A stretch of 64,000 nucleotides of DNA from Whitmania pigra (Eukaryota; Annelida; Clitellata; Hirudinida; Haemopidae). Below, one piece after another: positions 1 to 8,147 of this stretch (positions are counted from its first letter, which is position 1; every line of letters starts with the position of its first letter). The translations under genes and the position numbers were made by a program. The notes under the pieces were generated by a model. The model saw only the letters and a program-made list of their open reading frames with translations, did not search any database and was not told where the DNA came from. The stretch is from NCBI GenBank assembly GCA_021613335.1, contig JAJTWR010000155.1, positions 1-64,000 of the forward strand, read 5' to 3'.

Positions 1-9
1 TTTGGTCAT
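1..9 (-). CDS. First codons of the gene after brxC (partial; probably the BREX-3 methylase)
   Basis: A minus-strand ATG begins at position 9 and reads Met-Thr-Lys to the window edge, a few bases after the brxC stop. In BREX type 3 operons the gene after brxC is usually the adenine-specific DNA methylase pglXI. The identity here is inferred from operon order only, because just three codons are visible. Confidence 0.3.
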
Positions 10-13
10 CGCA

Positions 14-3000
14 TCACTCGATCACGAACCGCAGCTTGGTGGCGTCCTTTCCCTTGCCGCGCTCGCTGATAAGGGTGTCGAACCGCTTGCGCAGCTCATC
101 CGGCGTGGCGGGCGAGCCGCCTTGCAGCAGTGCCTGACGAAGCTCATCAGCTTTGACCGTGATCTTCTCCAGCCCGGACAGAGCTTCCTGCACGGCGCAG
201 GCGAACTCGACGGTGACAGGCTCCGGCAGCTTGCGCGCGGCGAGGAAGTCGTCGATCAGCGCCTTCGACGCTTGCGGCAGCAGGCCGAGGCTATCCTGCG
301 TGAAGGGGTCTTCCAGATTTGCCAGCAGGGTCTGCTGCCAGCTGGCATGCAACTGATCCAGATCGTCGTCCAGCTTGTTCAGGAGACTGACGGCAGGCAG
401 CAATTCCAACTGCTCGTTGCGTAACAGACAATGGGGGCATACCGGGGTTCTGAACAGCGTCGGCTCATCCAGCGCGGAACAGCTTATCAGGCGGTCGAGA
501 GCGTCATCGAAGGCGGTGAGCTCGCTGGTCTGCATCAGAGAGACGCCGGCCAGCCTGCGCAACGATGACAAACGATCGTCTTGACGTAGCGCGTTGCGGG
601 TCTTCTCTTCGCCGACGCCCAGCCGCACCTTGCTGTGGCTGGCGATATAGGCGGCGATATAGTCCTTCTTGAGGTGGGCGAGGGTCTGGCGGCCCTCACC
701 GAGCACGGTGGCGGCGCGTTCCGCCGTGCGGTCTTCTGCCAGCTTGTCGAACAGGGCTTTGCGCGCCGCTTCGGCTTGCTTCACCCAGTCGTGGCCGGGC
801 GGCAAGATCGTCTCGGCCTGCGACAGGTAGGAGGCTGCGCCCCCCAGTTCTCCGACCAGTTCCAGCAACCGCTCAACGCCGGTGAGCAGGTCCAGATTCT
901 TCTTCTGACTGTCGATGTCTTCCAGCGCGATGCGCAGGTTTTTGAGCTTGCCGACGGTGTTGTAGGGCGACAGATCCTCGGTGAACTTCTTGAGTGCGTC
1001 GAGCCGCGCATACCAATCTTTCACCTCTTCCTCGCGCAGCAGGCCCTGGTCCCAGAAAACGAGTTTGCCCTGCTGGAGATCGGAGCCCGCCTTGAGCAGG
1101 CGCGGCACCAGAGCGCTGATCTTTTCCTGCAAGGCGACGACAGGTTCGGCGTCGCCCTGCCTGGCCTTCTGCGCCAGACCGGACGGCATGCCGAGCAACT
1201 GGAACAGCGCGCGCAGCACCGCGAGATTGATTTCCCTGGGCGCCTCGATGTGCTTGAACTGCTTGAGTTCGTCGAGCGAGCGTTCGGCCAGCAAAGCGAG
1301 CTTGCCGGAGTCGACCTTGTCGCCGGCGATCGAGAGAACGATGTCGCCGGAATAGACCAGGACGCCCAGCACAATGACGAACAGATCGGGTTCGAGCCGG
1401 TGCTTGGCCGGGGAGAAATACTCCACATCGGTTGCGCCGGCGATGAGTTCGTTGCGGTTGAGCACCTGCCCATGACCCTTGGCCTTGAGGCGATTCAGCG
1501 CCTCCTGCGCGTAGCGAGAGCCGGCGGGGTCGATGCGCTCGCCATCGAGCATTTCCAGCGCATCGAGCATGGCGGTGGCGTCCTTCGTGCGGGTTCCGCC
1601 CGCCAGCGCGCGCAGCGTGGCGCCGATGAGGGACTTACGGTTGGCCTCGGTGACAAGTACCGGAAACTTGGGATACTCGGGAGCGATGTCGGCGAAACGC
1701 TGGGACAAGATCAGGCCCGAGACGATGTTCACGATGTCGCGGAAGTTGATCCTTTCCTCCGGCCCCAAGCGCGCGCGGTCGCGCAGCGACACGCCTTTGG
1801 CCCAGTCCTGCAGCGTCTTGGCCTTGCCCTGATAGGTGACTTCAAACGCGGTCAACTGCTTTTCCTGTAGCCACTTGCTCATGACGCGCAGAGCATCTTG
1901 CGCCTTGGACTGATAGACGGCCTTCGCGCCTCCGCTGGCGGTGGACGCCAGGTCCAACGAGGCGGCGTATTGGGACAGATGGCGTCTGTAGTCCTCGTCC
2001 GGCGATTTCAACCGGAAGAACACTTCGTCCGGCTGCTGCGAGTCGGTGAAGCGCGGCTTGTCGAAAGGCTGGATGAAGTAGATGTAGAAGTCGCGCTCGG
2101 GCTGAGCCGTGGGGCGATCGTTCGGCGCTCCGAAGAACAGATAACCCAATCGCTCGACGCGACGCTCCTGCCACTCGATCTGGTATTGCCAGATCTGGAA
2201 CCCTGGATAGCGGAGATCGTCGCTGCACTCCATCAGCGCCTTGACGGCGCTGTAATAGGCGCGATCGAGTGCGTCGTCGGACAGGGCTTCGGCGCGCTTT
2301 TCGATCTGGGCGTGGTAGTCGATGTCCTTTTTCAGATCGAGATAATACTGCTCTGTATCAGCGGCCTTGGAGATGAACTGACCGTTGACGGTCTTCAGCA
2401 CCTCGCGCATCACGGTCTGAACCATCGACAGCAGGTTTTCGGCGGGCTCGCCTGGCATGTCCCCGACGCCAGGCTGGAACAGGCACAGGGAGTCGCGTAG
2501 TTCGGCTGCAGCGGGACCAATCGGGACGTGGATGTCGCCGCCGGTGGTCAGGCGATGCACAGCCAGACCGTTGATGACGCGCAGCGCCATCGGCTTGTAA
2601 GCCGGCCGCGTGAATGCCTGCTGGATGCGGGATTCCAGCACCTCGCAGACGCGCAGCACCTCCTTGATGTTGGGGTCGGCGCGCAGAACCTGGTTGCTCT
2701 TGACCGTGTTCCAGAAGCTCTCATAGGCGATCAGTTGTGGCCGGTCGGTGGGCACGTCCCGATCGAGAATACCCTGCATCGCGGCTTCGATGGTCTTGAG
2801 CGCACCGCGCTTTTCGGTGAAATGAATCTGCTCGAAGATCTTGAGGTAGTCCGGGTGAACCGGGAACAGCCGGACATATTCGTCCATGCGCTCGTTCATC
2901 GACCCGTAGAATTTGGCGAAGGGCTTGAGATATTCGCGGATTTTGTTCTGCTGGTCGGCGGACTTCTTCAGCAGGCGCTCGGAAACGACGAAGCTCACAT

Positions 3001-3748
3001 CCTGGCGGTCGATCAGGATCTGCGTGAAGCGTTCGTTGACGCGGCGGATGCTGTCGGCAACATGCTGGAAGCGGCCGCTATCGAAAATGGCTTCCTGCAC
3101 GCCGGCGACGAAGCGGAATTTCAGATGCTTGGCGACCTCGCCGATCTGACGCAGGATGGACAAGTCGAGCGCCAGCTCGTGATCGCGGCGCGATTGCAGG
3201 TATTCGAGAAACTCGTCCACCACGAGCAGAAGTCCCTGGTTCGGGAACTTCTCCTCGAATGCGGCCATCATCTCCTCGAAGGAGTCCTTGTTGTTCAGCT
3301 CCTGATCGGCGCTCGGGAAGGAGAAATCGACGCCGAGCTTCTTGAGGAAGCGTTCGATCTGTTGGGTGATGATCTGGCGCAGCGGCATTTCGAGACCGCC
3401 GACCTCGATGCGCAGCACCTTGAAGCGGCCGGCGACGGACACAACCGCATCCACCACCTTGGGGTGCCGGATCATCGGTGCATAGGTCGCATCCTCGGCC
3501 ACCAGCGACAACACCGACATCAAGTGCGACTTACCAGTGCCGTAGTTGCCGACGATGAGCATGCCCTTGTGATCGACAGCATCGTCGAAGCCGAGCTGCG
3601 GCGCCATGAGCTTGGCAATCCGCTCGGCCATGTTGTCGGAGATGACGAAGGTCGACACGAGCTTCTTTGCTTCGTCCGGACGGTCGGCGTCGAGCAGTTG
3701 AACAACCGACTCGATCTGCTCGAACTGAATGAGGTCTTTGTACTTCAT
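14..3748 (-). CDS. brxC: BREX-3 P-loop ATPase BrxC (DUF6079-like)
   Basis: A 1244-residue protein with an N-terminal P-loop (GNYGTGKSH, about residues 67-75) and a Walker B-like LLLVVDE at about 173-179. A CPHC pair near residue 1080 may bind metal. Size, P-loop position and the preceding brxF match BrxC/PglY-type ATPases of BREX phage defence, which act with the methylase and PglZ to block phage DNA replication. The start overlaps the brxF stop by four bases (ATGA), so the two are probably translationally coupled. The frame is intact over 3.7 kb, unlike many neighbours. The BREX assignment rests on protein character plus the brxF neighbour; the rest of the operon lies outside the window. Confidence 0.82.
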   Translation of the reverse strand: MKYKDLIQFEQIESVVQLLDADRPDEAKKLVSTFVISDNMAERIAKLMAPQLGFDDAVDHKGMLIVGNYGTGKSHLMSVLSLVAEDATYAPMIRHPKVVDAVVSVAGRFKVLRIEVGGLEMPLRQIITQQIERFLKKLGVDFSFPSADQELNNKDSFEEMMAAFEEKFPNQGLLLVVDEFLEYLQSRRDHELALDLSILRQIGEVAKHLKFRFVAGVQEAIFDSGRFQHVADSIRRVNERFTQILIDRQDVSFVVSERLLKKSADQQNKIREYLKPFAKFYGSMNERMDEYVRLFPVHPDYLKIFEQIHFTEKRGALKTIEAAMQGILDRDVPTDRPQLIAYESFWNTVKSNQVLRADPNIKEVLRVCEVLESRIQQAFTRPAYKPMALRVINGLAVHRLTTGGDIHVPIGPAAAELRDSLCLFQPGVGDMPGEPAENLLSMVQTVMREVLKTVNGQFISKAADTEQYYLDLKKDIDYHAQIEKRAEALSDDALDRAYYSAVKALMECSDDLRYPGFQIWQYQIEWQERRVERLGYLFFGAPNDRPTAQPERDFYIYFIQPFDKPRFTDSQQPDEVFFRLKSPDEDYRRHLSQYAASLDLASTASGGAKAVYQSKAQDALRVMSKWLQEKQLTAFEVTYQGKAKTLQDWAKGVSLRDRARLGPEERINFRDIVNIVSGLILSQRFADIAPEYPKFPVLVTEANRKSLIGATLRALAGGTRTKDATAMLDALEMLDGERIDPAGSRYAQEALNRLKAKGHGQVLNRNELIAGATDVEYFSPAKHRLEPDLFVIVLGVLVYSGDIVLSIAGDKVDSGKLALLAERSLDELKQFKHIEAPREINLAVLRALFQLLGMPSGLAQKARQGDAEPVVALQEKISALVPRLLKAGSDLQQGKLVFWDQGLLREEEVKDWYARLDALKKFTEDLSPYNTVGKLKNLRIALEDIDSQKKNLDLLTGVERLLELVGELGGAASYLSQAETILPPGHDWVKQAEAARKALFDKLAEDRTAERAATVLGEGRQTLAHLKKDYIAAYIASHSKVRLGVGEEKTRNALRQDDRLSSLRRLAGVSLMQTSELTAFDDALDRLISCSALDEPTLFRTPVCPHCLLRNEQLELLPAVSLLNKLDDDLDQLHASWQQTLLANLEDPFTQDSLGLLPQASKALIDDFLAARKLPEPVTVEFACAVQEALSGLEKITVKADELRQALLQGGSPATPDELRKRFDTLISERGKGKDATKLRFVIE

Positions 3749-4266
3749 GCTTTTGACCTTCCGGCCCCCTGCTGGCTTTGCGCCGCTTCAAAGACGACGA
3801 CGCCATCGCGGGTGTAGTCGCGGTGTTCGGGATGTCCCATGCCGGCGTAAATCAAGCGGTCATTGCGCAATTCGCCAGGCCACGCGGCGATAACCAGGCG
3901 CGAGTGCGCCAGCAATTTGATGACGTTGAGCGGATTGATCCTCAGGCTTGGCTCAAAGAGAACTTCGAGATTGTCGAGCAGCAACGGTACATCGCTGCGC
4001 ATATCACCCGCGATTTCACGTAGCGACCCGTTGATCGAGAAGACACGGTCAAAGACGGCCGTTGCCGCCAGACGGCGGCCCAGCTTCATGCCGACATTGA
4101 GTGGCGCGGTATTCAGCCGCCGCGCCAAGGCGCGCAGGAGTCGGGTCTTGCCGCTGCTGCCAACCAGCAGGATCAGCTTGCTCTGGAGATCGCTGACCTC
4201 TTCGACAAGCCGTTCAAGCGCGGGGAGGCTGGCGGCATCCGCGGGCAGTGCGCACGCATGGGTCAT
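3745..4266 (-). CDS. brxF: BREX-3 small P-loop protein BrxF
   Basis: A 173-residue protein with a P-loop-like VGSSGKT at about residues 35-41 and a hydrophobic LLLDNLEVLF strand at about 95-104 that fits Walker B. Small P-loop proteins directly before a DUF6079-type ATPase define BrxF of BREX type 3 systems. A GAGGAG ribosome-binding site sits just ahead of the ATG at 4266. The start also overlaps the likely original stop of the upstream HTH gene (ATGA). The start is supported by this coupling and the Shine-Dalgarno. Its biochemical role is not established; here it is a defence-operon component. Confidence 0.78.
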   Translation of the reverse strand: MTHACALPADAASLPALERLVEEVSDLQSKLILLVGSSGKTRLLRALARRLNTAPLNVGMKLGRRLAATAVFDRVFSINGSLREIAGDMRSDVPLLLDNLEVLFEPSLRINPLNVIKLLAHSRLVIAAWPGELRNDRLIYAGMGHPEHRDYTRDGVVVFEAAQSQQGAGRSKA

Positions 4267-4423
4267 GGCTTCTCCTCGTCCGGCTTGGGCTTTCCCTCTT
4301 GCGTACCCATACGGGCAGCGACCACCGGTCTAGCTCGGCCGCTGGAAGCGCCATGTTCCGCCCAGCTTGAAGGTAGGTGGCGACCTCTTCAAGGGTAAGG
4401 ACCTCATCAGACTGTTCGATCAT
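4264..4423 (-). pseudogene. Broken HTH_17/MerR-like regulator of the BREX operon
   Basis: From the ATG at 4423 the protein opens with DEVLTLEEVATYL, the first helix of an excisionase-type HTH. The next recognisable piece, FKLGGTWRFQR, lies in another frame directly after it, and ELDRW follows back in the first frame. About 25 residues of the recognition-helix region are missing and at least two frame changes are present. A third frame runs through EEKP to a TGA overlapping the brxF ATG, which is probably the original end of the gene. Small HTH genes of this kind commonly open BREX-3 operons. As read, no functional DNA-binding protein can be made. Confidence 0.6.
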
Positions 4424-4699
4424 AAGGTGGCCGACATGCTGATGGCGAGGCTGTTCCATCGTGGCATAAGTTGGCAAGATTCGGCAAGTATCATGCTGAG
4501 AGTTGGCATAGGCATTGCGAGGCATGCCCGGCACCATCCGTTCAGATTTTGGGAAGCGTATGTGCGGAGGCAGCGAACAACGGCAGCATACAAATCCCGA
4601 CCTTAAGGCGGAATGAATGCGACAATCTCTGTTCAGAACTGAGCAACAATCATGAAGCGACATTAAATTTGGCAAATGCGAAGGAAGGTGTCTCCGATC

Positions 4700-4806
4700 A
4701 TGATTGAATTACGCCACATCCAGTATTTTGTCTCGGCAGCGGAGCATGGGAGTTTCTGCAAGGCGGCGGCGTTCCTGGGTATCCAGGAGTCCGCCGTGAG
4801 CCGGCG
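4700..4806 (+). pseudogene. LysR-family regulator, N-terminal fragment cut by an IS
   Basis: The ATG at 4700 follows an AAGGAAGG Shine-Dalgarno. It encodes the start of a LysR winged helix (IELRHIQYFVSAAEHGSF, then LGIQESAVSRR). Similarity stops at about 4806, where transposon-like sequence begins, and no effector-binding domain is found downstream. It diverges from the BREX operon, so it may have been a locus regulator, but this is inference. The 276 bases between 4424 and 4699 hold no gene I can recognise. Confidence 0.65.
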
Positions 4807-5002
4807 TTGTATAGTCCTGAACTGTAATGGTGCATTATCAATCCTGGATCGTCAGAAAGAGGATGCGTTATGGCAAGCGTTCTTCACGGCAGCACTCGCA
4901 CGACGCCGCGTCTTCGAGCCTTGTTCCAAGCGTCGCAAGAAAGCGCCAGGGCCCTTGCCGAGCGAAGCGGCGCAAGCGAACCGCCACGGCCGACGCGCCG
5001 AT
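4807..5002 (+). mobile_element. IS481-family fragment (transposase N-terminus)
   Basis: The ATG at 4870 starts MASVLHGSTRTTPRLRA, typical of the N-terminal helix-turn-helix of IS481-type transposases. After a frame change it continues as KRTATADAPM before ending abruptly at about 5002, where an IS256-type terminus begins. The 60 bases before the ATG would be the IS left end, inserted into the LysR gene. The DDE catalytic core is absent. Confidence 0.6.
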
Positions 5003-5095
5003 GGAGGACTGTCAGGAATTTCGTGTATGGGCGGTGCGGTTGAACATTTCTGTTTACGCCCTTGCGGCATGGAACCGGTCCGCGAAAAGAACGGC
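5003..5095 (+). mobile_element. Terminal fragment of IS256 type B
   Basis: The sequence beginning GAGGACTGTCAGGAATTTCG is repeated in inverted orientation at about 6911-6936, where it opens the other IS256 type B fragment. This marks it as a transposon terminus. It is cut at 5095 by the next element. No transposase remains in this piece. Confidence 0.5.
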
Positions 5096-6366
5096 GGGAC
5101 TATCCTGAATTTTGTGCTCTGGCGTGATAACTTCTCTTTAAGGAAACCCACGTACGAGCATCGACTAAAGAACTGTTGGACCGTTTGATGGAAGGGCGTT
5201 CGCCCGGTGATCTGTTTGGCAAAGAGGGTATTCTGTCCGAACTGACGAAGGCACTGGCGGAGCGCGCGCTGAGCGCGGAGATGGATGTCCATCTCGCTGA
5301 TGAGCGGATCGCAGAGACGCCCGCAGGTCAGAACCAGCCAAGAAATCGTCGTAATGGCAGCAGCGGCAAAACGGTAACCACCGACAGCGGCAAGGTGGTT
5401 CTGGACATCCCACGTGATCGAAATGGTAGGTTCGATCCAGTGCTGATCGCAAAACACCAACGCCGCTTCCCCGATTTTGACCGCAAGATCCTCTCAATGT
5501 ATGCCCGGGGCATGACGACCCGCGAGATCCAGGGGCATATAGAGGATATCTACGGCATCGAGGCGTCACCCGGCCTGATTTCCGCGATTGCCGATACCGT
5601 GACGGATGAGGTCGCGGCATGGCGGAACCGTCCCCTGGAGCCTGCTATCCGATCGTTTTCATGGACGCGATCCGCGTCAATATACGCACGACGGGGCAGT
5701 TTCGAACAAAGCGTCTTCGTGGCGCTGGCCATTCTGCCGACGGTCGCGGGATGTCCTGGGCCTGTGGGCTCCAGCCAATGAGGGGGCCAAATTCTGGCCA
5801 GGGTTGCTCGGCGATCTGCGCAACCGGGGTTCAGGATATTCCGATCGCCGTTGTCGATGGCCTCAAGGGCTTTCCGCAGGCTATCGCAGCGCCCTTTCCT
5901 GAAACGCAAGTTCAAACCTGCATTGTCCATCTCCTGCGCCATTCCATGAACTTTGCAGCTGCAAGGATCGTAAGGCCGTCGCCAAGCACTCAAGACGGTA
6001 TAACACGGCCATCGATGTCGAGGCGGCAGAAGAAGCGCTGGCGACTTCGAGGACAGTGACCTGGCCAAGCGCTAATCCGGCAATCGTCCCGAGTTGGCGA
6101 CGCGCCTGGAACGAGGCGATCCGTTTCTTGATTATCCGCTGAGGCGCTGAACTCGAAAATCCGGCGTGCGGTCAGAGCCCGCGGTCACTTTCCAAGCGAT
6201 GAGGCGGCAGCAAAGTTGATCTATCTGGCACTCAATGCTACTTCTACCGAGTGGAAGCGTTCAGTGCGAGAGTGGCACGCTGTCAAAAATCAACTCGCAA
6301 TCATGTTTGAAAAACGATTCCCATTGTCCTGAAATTCCGGCAGGGCACAAAATTCTAAACAGTCCC
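5096..6366 (+). mobile_element. IS256-family element, type A (complete ends, dead transposase)
   Basis: Imperfect terminal inverted repeats are visible: the left end reads GGGACT then GAATTTTGTGC from 5096, and the reverse complement of 6340-6366 reads the same. The 1.27-kb length fits IS256. No clear 8-9 bp target duplication is seen, in line with later rearrangement of the flanks. It interrupts the type B fragment at 5003-5095. Confidence 0.75.
5152..6330 (+). pseudogene. IS256-family (mutator) transposase, multiply frameshifted
   Basis: The N-terminal part (LLDRLMEGRSPGDLFGKEG, then REIQGHIEDIYG) reads in one frame to about 5635. The catalytic part (YPIVFMDAIRVNIR, then VVDGLKGFPQAI and CIVHLLRHSMNF) follows in other frames. 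The C-terminus (NSKIRRAVRARGHF-like, FPSDEAA) is in yet another. No ATG stands where family members normally start; a GTA lies there. Inactive as read. Confidence 0.8.
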
Positions 6367-6371
6367 GACTG

Positions 6372-6548
6372 CCCAGGCCGCAATCTCGTCGAGAACCGCG
6401 TCAGTAACTGCTGAAATCAGGTCCGGCGAGACATCCGCGCCGTATAGCTCCTGAACATGGGCGGCGATCTCGCGCGTGCTCATGCCGCGCGCATACATCG
6501 AGACGATCTTGTCGTCGAACCCGGGAAACCGCCGCGGGTATTGGGCAA
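6372..6548 (-). mobile_element. IS256 type B transposase, central fragment
   Basis: Reads [20 protein letters not shown] and continues [16 protein letters not shown] on the minus strand, the classic region upstream of the first catalytic Asp in IS256-family transposases. It is separated from its own N-terminal part (6597-6936) only by the 48-bp lysA-identical segment. It is cut off at about 6370 by the right end of the type A element. Confidence 0.7.
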
Positions 6549-6596
6549 CATGATTGTTTGATCTGTTATGCGCTCAAGGCCAATTCCAACTTAGCG
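6549..6596 (+). repeat. 48-bp perfect copy of an internal lysA segment
   Basis: Positions 6549-6596 are identical to 57869-57916 inside lysA, in the same strand orientation. They correspond to exactly 16 lysA codons (His52 to Ala67), including the PLP-binding Lys61. Identity stops sharply at both ends. On the opposite strand the segment sits inside the IS256 type B transposase reading region, between DRQSS-like and [14 protein letters not shown] sequence. Confidence 0.9.
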
Positions 6597-6936
6597 GAGA
6601 TGCCGATCGAGGCTCGATTGCCGGTCGCGCGGATGGACAATTCCAGCGAACCATCCTCGTTGGAACTCTCTCTTTCCATAGCCATTGGGGCTGTTGCCAC
6701 TGCGCCGTCGTTTGAAAGATGGTGATCCATCTCCGCGTTCAGCGCACGTCCGGCCAGCGCCTTCTTCAACCGATCAATCAGGCCGCCGCCGTCAAAGGCG
6801 CTCTTCGCATCAACCCCGCCGAGCAATTGATCCAATAGTGCATCCGGAATAACGCCTCTTTCCGTCGTGCCATGGGGGCTCTCCTTCAAACCCATTATGC
6901 ACGTCCATACACGAAATTCCTGACAGTCCTCATCCA
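6597..6936 (-). mobile_element. IS256 type B, left end and transposase N-terminus
   Basis: Starts at the IS terminus at about 6936 (GGACTGTCAGGAATTTCG on the minus strand). It encodes PDALLDQLLGGVDAKSAF and then RLKKALAGRALNAEMDHHL, the conserved N-terminus of IS256-family transposases. Frame changes follow, and the reading stops at the lysA patch. It is inserted in a type A fragment. Confidence 0.7.
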
Positions 6937-7050
6937 TCTCCATGCTCAGCGCGCGCTCCGCTAGTGCCTTCGTCAGTTCGGACAGAATACCCTCTTTGCC
7001 AAACAGATCACCGGACGAACGCCCTTCCATCAAAGAGCCGACGGTCGATC
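6937..7050 (-). mobile_element. IS256 type A transposase, N-terminal fragment
   Basis: Encodes LMEGRSSGDLFGKEGILSEL and KALAERALSMEMD, nearly the same as the N-terminus of the element at 5096-6366 but on the opposite strand. It is truncated at one side by the type B terminus and at the other by a junction with IS701 sequence. Confidence 0.65.
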
Positions 7051-7490
7051 GGCGCATGACCATAGCCACTGACATAGCCAAGAAACACACCCGCCTGACA
7101 GTTCTCCACCCCTCCGGCCGTTCCCGAATATTGCCGCGCAACCCCGACTGAAGACACGCCCTTCTTCAGGAAACCCGTCTCGTCCACGACAAGCGCCCCG
7201 TCCTCGTCGCCGAGCGCGGCCATGGTATAATTTTGTACAAGCACGCGAAAATCATCCGCTGACCAGACGCTGCGCCCAAGCAGCGATTGAATGCGATAGG
7301 GACGCGTCATCCCGGCCTCTTCCGCCAGAAGCCCGCGTCTGCGCACGTCCCAAGGCCGGACCAAGATACGCCTGCAACTCTCCAAGCGCCGCATGCCAGT
7401 CAATCAGCGTTCCAGCCCAATCCGCAACTGTCATAATCCAATCCTCCGTCAATCTCTCGCAGAGAATCAAATTTCGATATAATACGCAAC
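7050..7490 (-). mobile_element. IS701-family fragment (transposase N-terminal half)
   Basis: The minus-strand ATG at 7434 starts MTVADWAGTLIDWHAALGEL. After a frame change it continues through GDEDGALVVDETGFLKKGV and GVARQYSGTAG to FLGYVSGYGHAPIDRRLF, which is the DDE_5-type domain of IS701. It breaks off at about 7050 where IS256 sequence is joined. The terminus lies near 7490. Inactive. Confidence 0.7.
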
Positions 7491-7548
7491 TGTAGTGCTA
7501 AGCCCTTGTCCCCTCAGCTCCGCAAACGCAGCGGCCGGGATCTCCGGT

Positions 7549-8031
7549 TCAAAACGGAATATCGTCGTCGATATCGACCGCCGCGCGACCGCCCCCGCGA
7601 CTGTCCGCGCGCGCGCTACCGCCGGCAGGCGAGCCTTCATAATCCGGGCCGGAATCCCCCATGGCGCCACTGCTGTCGCCGCGACCGTCGAGCAAGGTCA
7701 ACTCGCCTCGAAATTGCTGCAATACCACCTCGGTGGTATAGCGTTCCTGCCCTTGCTGATCGGTCCATTTACGAGTCTGCAACTGGCCTTCGAGATAAAG
7801 TTTCGAGCCTTTACGGCAAAAACGCTCGGCAACATCGGCCAAGCGATCGTTGAAGATCACCACCCGATGCCATTCGGTGCGTTCGCGCCGTTCGCCGCTC
7901 ATGCGGTCCTTCCAGCTTTCCGAGGTGGCAAGGTTCAAAGAAACGATCTTGCGGCCGTCTTGAGTGTTGCGCACCTCCGGGTCACGCCCCAGATTGCCGA
8001 TCAGGATCACCTTATTTACGCTGCCGGCCAT
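7549..8031 (-). CDS. ssb: Single-stranded DNA-binding protein
   Basis: A 160-residue protein with an N-terminal OB fold (SVNKVILIGNLGRDPEVR at the start, then WHRVVIFNDRLADVAE). A Gly/Asp-rich linker follows, then the acidic tip DDDIPF that recruits repair and replication proteins. AGGAAAGGG lies a few bases before the ATG. It is divergent from uvrA, an arrangement common in proteobacteria and often SOS-controlled. Intact. Confidence 0.96.
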   Translation of the reverse strand: MAGSVNKVILIGNLGRDPEVRNTQDGRKIVSLNLATSESWKDRMSGERRERTEWHRVVIFNDRLADVAERFCRKGSKLYLEGQLQTRKWTDQQGQERYTTEVVLQQFRGELTLLDGRGDSSGAMGDSGPDYEGSPAGGSARADSRGGGRAAVDIDDDIPF

Positions 8032-8147
8032 ACCCTTGCCCTTTCCTGGAAACCGAACTGGGCAAGACTATATCCAGCCCTTGGCTCTAGCGGAATTGAA
8101 AAGCTTCGTTATATTCTTGCCCATTCTTCGTTCTTGGTTTGGTCCCG

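Noticed and set aside
2528..3817. Long plus-strand frame opposite brxC
   Set aside because: Composition and codon pattern are those of an antisense shadow; the minus strand encodes the full BrxC.
6566..7141. A single 191-residue minus-strand protein
   Set aside because: It is a chimera of IS701, two IS256 fragments and the lysA-identical patch that happens to stay open; not a real gene.
8129..8147. GTTC-like repeats before uvrA as an alphaproteobacterial LexA box
   Set aside because: GTTC-N7-GGTC has a mismatch in the second half and lies directly on the start codon, and GAAC-N7-GACT near 8060 is also imperfect. Neither meets the GTTC-N7-GTTC consensus well enough to list.
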